NCBI GenBank assembly: GCA_036376135.1
Contig: DASVAW010000019.1
Span: forward strand, 1-64,000
Length of the DNA stretch: 64,000 nucleotides
Reading direction: 5' to 3'
Origin: Candidatus Polarisedimenticolaceae bacterium
Lineage (GTDB): Bacteria > Acidobacteriota > Polarisedimenticolia > Polarisedimenticolales > DASRJG01
Each line of letters starts with the position of its first letter. Within the stretch, counting starts at the first letter, position 1. A program made the position numbers and the translations under genes. This document shows positions 60,651 to 64,000 of the stretch, piece by piece. The notes under the pieces are model-generated. The model worked only from the letters and a program-made list of their open reading frames with translations, did not search any database and was not told where the DNA came from.

Positions 60651-61301
60651 ATGCCCGACCTCGCCCCCCTCACCGAGACGATTCTCGAGACCCGCCGTCG
60701 CGTCTCCCCGGGACGCAGCGTCCTCGTCGCCCTGACCGGCATCGATGGATCGGGGAAGGGGTACGTCACCAGCCGGCTCGCCCGCCTGCTCGAGGAACAG
60801 GGGGTCCGTGTCGCCACCATCGGCATCGACGGCTGGCTGAACCTCCCCCACGTTCGTTTCGACCTCGCGAACCCCGCGGAGCACTTCTACCGGAACGCGA
60901 TCCGATTCGACGCGATGTTCCGTGATCTCGTCCTTCCCCTGCGCGACCGGCGCTCCCTGCGCGTCGAGGCCGACTTCGCCGAGGAGACCGCGACGGAGTT
61001 CCGGAAACACCTCCACGCCTTCGACAACGTCGACGTGGTCCTCCTCGAGGGGATCTTCCTCCTGAAGCGCGAGCTGCGCCGGCACTACGACCTTTCCGTC
61101 TGGATCGACTGCACCTTCGAGACCGCGCTCGAGCGCGCGGTGGCGCGGAGGCAGGAGAGGTTGCCGCCGGAAGCGACGGTCGAGGCCTATCGAACGATCT
61201 ACTTCCCTGCGCAGCAATGCCACCTTCTCAACGACGCGCCCGTGGCCGCGGCGACGTGCATCCTCGAAAACGACGCGCGTCTGGCCTTCATTCGGGGGTA
61301 A
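60651..61301 (+). CDS. Uridine-kinase-like P-loop nucleoside/sugar kinase
   Basis: A 216-residue P-loop kinase of the uridine kinase/phosphoribulokinase family. LVALTGIDGSGKGYVTSRLA is the Walker A (about residues 30-37), IGIDGWLNLPHVRFD the lid-proximal acidic region and VVLLEGIFLLKRELRRHYDL the Walker B-like strand. Substrate may be uridine or another small hydroxylated compound; pattern alone does not settle it. GGAG precedes the ATG. Confidence 0.82.
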   Translation: MPDLAPLTETILETRRRVSPGRSVLVALTGIDGSGKGYVTSRLARLLEEQGVRVATIGIDGWLNLPHVRFDLANPAEHFYRNAIRFDAMFRDLVLPLRDRRSLRVEADFAEETATEFRKHLHAFDNVDVVLLEGIFLLKRELRRHYDLSVWIDCTFETALERAVARRQERLPPEATVEAYRTIYFPAQQCHLLNDAPVAAATCILENDARLAFIRG

Positions 61302-61304
61302 GCT
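61299..61304 (+). promoter_or_regulatory. Candidate -10 element of the 61311 gene
   Basis: TAAGCT overlaps the stop codon of the kinase gene and ends six bases before the GTG at 61311; no ribosome site is seen. Confidence 0.25.
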
Positions 61305-61310
61305 CCCCGC

Positions 61311-62024
61311 GTGACCGCCGAGTCCAGGCCCCGTTCGGCGTCCGAGCGCAGGATCTATCTCGTCGCCGCGATCGCGACGGTGACGCTGATCCTGATCGGA
61401 TTCGCCCGCACCTACTACCTCAAGGGTCTGTACGACGCCCCCTCGCTCACGCCCCTCGTTCACCTGCACGGCTTCGTGATGAGCGTCTGGTTCGGGCTGT
61501 TCCTCGTGCAGGTCTTCCTCGTCTCGAAGCGGCGCGTGGATCTCCACCGCAGGCTCGGGATGTTCGGCGCGGTCTGGGCCCCGGTCGTCTTCGTCGTGGC
61601 CGTGGCGACGGCGATCACCGCCGCGAGGCTCGGTCACGCGCCCCCCGGCCCGCCGCCGCTGGTCTTCCTGGCGATTCCCCTCGGCGATATGGTGTATTTC
61701 GCCGGGATCGTCCCCCTCGCGTTTCACTACCGGAAGCAGCCTGCGATCCACAAGCGGCTGATGCTGCTGGCCTTCGTCGGGCAGCTCCCTGCGGCGATCG
61801 CGCGCATCCCGCTCGACGCGATCGCGAACGCGGGGCCCCTGGCCTACTTCGGAATCACGGCCCTGCTCGCCTGCGGGTTCGTCGTGGCGGACACGATCCG
61901 TCACCGGCGCCTGCACCCGGCGTTCGGCTGGGGCCTCCTGTTCCTCGTGACGACGCAGGTCGGACGCCTCGCCGTCTCCGGGACCGACGCCTGGATGCGC
62001 TTCGCGACGTGGGTGACGCAGTAG
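61311..62024 (+). CDS. Small multi-spanning membrane protein (DUF2306-like), function unknown
   Basis: A 237-residue protein with about six or seven hydrophobic helices and conserved-looking His residues: LTPLVHLHGFVMSVWFGLFL, RRVDLHRRLGMFGAVWAP and AIHKRLMLLAFVGQLPAAIA. The pattern resembles bacterial DUF2306/YozB-like membrane proteins, and the His pairs could bind haem or metal. GTG start. It precedes the monooxygenase gene by 21 bases. I cannot assign a function. Confidence 0.75.
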   Translation: MTAESRPRSASERRIYLVAAIATVTLILIGFARTYYLKGLYDAPSLTPLVHLHGFVMSVWFGLFLVQVFLVSKRRVDLHRRLGMFGAVWAPVVFVVAVATAITAARLGHAPPGPPPLVFLAIPLGDMVYFAGIVPLAFHYRKQPAIHKRLMLLAFVGQLPAAIARIPLDAIANAGPLAYFGITALLACGFVVADTIRHRRLHPAFGWGLLFLVTTQVGRLAVSGTDAWMRFATWVTQ

Positions 62025-62045
62025 GATTCGCCGCGGAGGACCGCC

Positions 62046-62360
62046 GTGAACCACGCCCTCACCACCGTCATCATCCGCTACCGCACGCTCCCCGACCGTC
62101 ACGAGGAGGCGATCCGCGAGCTGAGTGCGCTCGTCGCCACGGTCGTCGCGAAGGAGTCCGACTGCAAGGGGATCCGGATCCTGCAGGACGCCTCCGACCC
62201 GACGATGCTCCTGCTCGACGAGTTGTGGACGAGCCGGGAGGCCTACCTCGGCCCGCACCTGCAGACGCCGCACCTGCTCGCGTTCAAGGCGAAGGCGGCG
62301 CAGTGGTTCGCCGGCCCCCCCGAAATCTCCTTCTGGACCCTGCGCGCGGAACCGGCCTAG
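62046..62360 (+). CDS. Antibiotic biosynthesis monooxygenase (ABM) domain protein
   Basis: A 104-residue single-domain ABM protein (ferredoxin-like fold): [60 protein letters not shown]. Family members include quinol monooxygenases such as YgiN and haem-degrading relatives. GTG start with GGAGG just upstream. Substrate not predictable. Confidence 0.85.
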   Translation: MNHALTTVIIRYRTLPDRHEEAIRELSALVATVVAKESDCKGIRILQDASDPTMLLLDELWTSREAYLGPHLQTPHLLAFKAKAAQWFAGPPEISFWTLRAEPA

Positions 62361-62382
62361 GATCCGCCGGGAGGAGGCGTCC

Positions 62383-63069
62383 ATGAAAGCGTACGGCGCG
62401 GAGTTCTTCGGAACGTTCTGGCTGGTTCTCGGCGGATGCGGCAGCGCGGTGATCGCGGGGGCGTTCCCCGACGTGGGAATCGGACTGCTGGGAGTCTCCT
62501 TCGCCTTCGGGCTGACCGTCCTGACGATGGCCTACGCGATCGGGCACGTCTCGGGGTGCCACCTCAACCCCGCGGTCTCGATCGGCCTCGCCGCCGCGGG
62601 ACGATTCCCCACCGCGAAACTGGTCCCGTACATCCTCGCGCAGGTCGCCGGGGCGATCGTCGCGGGAGGCGTGCTCTACCTCATCGCCTCGGGGCAAGCC
62701 GGCTTCGACGTCGCCAACGGCTTCGCCGCGAACGGGTACGCCGAGCACTCGATCGGCAAGTATTCGCTCGTCGCGGGCCTCGTCTGCGAAATCGTCATGA
62801 CGATGATGTTCCTGCTGATCATCCTCGGCGCGACCGACAAGCGCGCGCCTCAGGGGTTCGCCCCGATCGCGATCGGCCTCGGCCTGACCCTCATCCACCT
62901 CATCAGCATCCCGGTCACGCAGACCTCCGTGAACCCCGCCCGCAGCACCGGCGTGGCGCTGTTCGTCGGCGGGTGGGCGATCCAGCAGCTCTGGCTGTTC
63001 TGGGTGGCGCCGATCGCGGGGGCGATCCTCGGCGCGACCGTCTACAAGTCCATCGGCTCGGAGAAGTAG
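62383..63069 (+). CDS. aqpZ: Aquaporin Z-type water channel
   Basis: A 228-residue major-intrinsic-protein channel with six helices and both NPA boxes: [19 protein letters not shown] (N62) and [10 protein letters not shown] (about N185). The selectivity-filter Arg follows the second NPA. The helix-5 His ([13 protein letters not shown]) fits a water-selective channel. GGGAGGAGG lies just before the ATG. Confidence 0.94.
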   Translation: MKAYGAEFFGTFWLVLGGCGSAVIAGAFPDVGIGLLGVSFAFGLTVLTMAYAIGHVSGCHLNPAVSIGLAAAGRFPTAKLVPYILAQVAGAIVAGGVLYLIASGQAGFDVANGFAANGYAEHSIGKYSLVAGLVCEIVMTMMFLLIILGATDKRAPQGFAPIAIGLGLTLIHLISIPVTQTSVNPARSTGVALFVGGWAIQQLWLFWVAPIAGAILGATVYKSIGSEK

Positions 63070-63077
63070 CCTCGCGC

Positions 63078-63557
63078 ATCGTCCCGATCGCACCGGAGCA
63101 CATCGACGGCTTTCGGGCCGCCGTGGACGCGGTTGCGCGCGAGCGGAAGTTCCTCGCGCTCCTCGAGGCGGCGCCGCCGGAGGTGACGCGGGAGTTCGTC
63201 CTCCAGAACATCCGGCTCGGCAACCCGCAGTTCGTCGCGGTGATCGACGACGAAGTCGTCGGCTGGTGCGACGTCCGGATCGGCGCCTGGGAGGTCTTCC
63301 GGCACAGCGGCACGCTCGGGATGGGGGTCGTCGCCGGGCACCGCGGGCGGGGCATCGGAGCGGCGCTCCTGCACGCGACCCTCGAAGCCGCGAGGTCGCG
63401 TGGTCTCACGCGAATCGAGCTGACGGTGCGGACTGACAACCTCCCCGCGATCCGGCTGTACGAGAACTTCGGGTTCGTCCACGAGGGGACGTTTCGCCGG
63501 CACATGGTCGTGGACGGTGAGCCCGTGGACAGCCACGCGATGGCGTTGCTGCTGTAG
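63078..63557 (+). CDS. GNAT-family N-acetyltransferase with no canonical start codon at its N-terminus
   Basis: An acetyltransferase domain of about 160 residues: RIVPIAPEHIDGFRAAVDAV, FVAVIDDEVVGWCDVRIG, LGMGVVAGHRGRGIGAALLH (acetyl-CoA motif) and VRTDNLPAIRLYENFGFVHE. The frame continues upstream into aqpZ sequence without an ATG, GTG or TTG near the domain start. The first canonical start, GTG 63123, would delete strand beta-1. I place the left end at an ATC at 63078, eight bases after the aqpZ stop, with GGAGAAG about 11 bases upstream; this start is a guess. Confidence 0.78.
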   Translation: MVPIAPEHIDGFRAAVDAVARERKFLALLEAAPPEVTREFVLQNIRLGNPQFVAVIDDEVVGWCDVRIGAWEVFRHSGTLGMGVVAGHRGRGIGAALLHATLEAARSRGLTRIELTVRTDNLPAIRLYENFGFVHEGTFRRHMVVDGEPVDSHAMALLL

Positions 63558-63581
63558 CGGGCGGAGTCCGCGTGCACGCCC

Positions 63582-63610
63582 TCGACAGCGAGGGAGAACG
63601 AGCCTAGAGT
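63582..63610 (+). promoter_or_regulatory. Sigma70-type promoter of the PAS gene
   Basis: TCGACA (63582-63587), a 17-base spacer and TAGAGT (63605-63610). The predicted start at about 63617 leaves a 15-base leader containing GGGGG before the ATG at 63632. Confidence 0.5.
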
Positions 63611-63631
63611 TCGCAGCAGTTGGGGGCAAAG

Positions 63632-64000
63632 ATGAACGTTCCCCCCGCCGGCTCGGCGTCCGCCACGCTGCTCTCCCGCCTGCTCGAGCGGCTCGAGCGA
63701 GCCGAAGCCTACGCCCAGATGGGAAGCTGGTCCTACGACGTCACCACCGGCCAGGGGTGGTGGTCCTCCCAGATGTTCCGGTTCTTCGGGCTCCCCCCCG
63801 ACCCGCGCGCCCCGCAATTCGAGGTTTACCTCGACCGGATCCACCCCGACGACCGCGCCCACGTGCGCGACGCCTTGTTCGCGATGGCGGCGGGGAAGGA
63901 ACCGGAGGTCCACACCTACCGGACGGACCCCCGTTACGGCCCGGTCCGCTACCTCCAGCCCACCTACCGGGTCCTCCACGAAGCGGACGGCAGGATGCGC
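63632..64000 (+). CDS. PAS-domain signalling protein (3' end cut by window edge)
   Basis: The first 123 residues of a cytoplasmic PAS protein. After a short helix (LLSRLLERLERAEAYAQ) the PAS_3-type fold reads MGSWSYDVTTGQGWWSSQMF, YLDRIHPDDRAHVRDAL and VRYLQPTYRVLHEADGR. Such sensors usually continue into histidine kinase, GGDEF or further PAS domains; the output domain is beyond the window. Confidence 0.82.
   Translation, partial: MNVPPAGSASATLLSRLLERLERAEAYAQMGSWSYDVTTGQGWWSSQMFRFFGLPPDPRAPQFEVYLDRIHPDDRAHVRDALFAMAAGKEPEVHTYRTDPRYGPVRYLQPTYRVLHEADGRMR

Noticed and set aside
1-64000. CRISPR array, tRNA, rRNA or insertion sequence
   Set aside because: No regularly spaced direct repeats, no cloverleaf-like or rRNA-like stretches, and no transposase-like protein or terminal inverted repeats were recognised by eye.

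Overview
The window is bacterial chromosome of very high G+C (about 70-75 % in the lines I counted) with gene-dense packing and no gap over 300 bases. I see no rRNA, tRNA, CRISPR array or insertion sequence. The gene content (secreted TolB-propeller/amidohydrolase fusion, many GT-C membrane glycosyltransferases, NAD-linked Hox-type [NiFe] hydrogenase, porin-like outer-membrane protein, PiT/DUF47 pair) suggests a Gram-negative, high-G+C lineage such as Acidobacteriota or a neighbouring phylum. This is an inference; there is no phylogenetic marker gene in the window.

Layout. 1-5869 (minus strand): phosphate permease and its PhoU-like partner, a SWIM-SNF2 helicase, a membrane GGDEF protein and an alkyltransferase-like DNA-repair protein. 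5910-7613: secreted GH13 enzyme. 7666-47235: about 40 kb devoted to surface glycan assembly, 32 genes of which 19 look like glycosyltransferases: eleven multi-spanning GT-C type, seven GT2 and one GT4. They are mixed with two radical SAM enzymes, two NAD-dependent epimerases, two methyltransferases, a Wzx/MATE-type flippase, a polysaccharide deacetylase, a UDP-galactopyranose-mutase-like flavoprotein, an alkaline-phosphatase/sulfatase-superfamily membrane protein, an SGNH hydrolase and an FGE-like protein. Nucleotide-sugar synthesis genes, a recognisable Wzy and chain-length regulators are not seen. 47369-52177: PilZ protein, large exported propeller-amidohydrolase, cupin, GNAT. 52174-52803: NYN-domain protein of lower G+C. 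52960-58279 (minus): hoxEFUYH plus the hydrogenase maturation protease. 58398-60580: prephenate dehydrogenase-chorismate mutase fusion and DAHP synthase. 60651-63557: uridine-kinase-like, small membrane protein, ABM monooxygenase, aquaporin, GNAT. 63632-end: truncated PAS protein.

How it works together. Most genes sit in tightly coupled operons: 26 junctions are four-base NTGA stop/start overlaps (8 ATGA, 14 GTGA, 1 TTGA, 3 CTGA). The first genes of many operons appear leaderless: a -10-like hexamer ends only 6-9 bases before the start codon at 13 loci, several of them divergent pairs whose -10 elements overlap or are nearly symmetric. In the glycan region a DPM1-like enzyme could make polyprenyl-phosphate sugar donors, GT2/GT4 enzymes could build lipid-linked glycans on the cytoplasmic face, the flippase could export them, and the GT-C proteins could add further sugars outside. 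The Hox complex would couple H2 to NAD(H). The two aromatic enzymes would feed chorismate into tyrosine.
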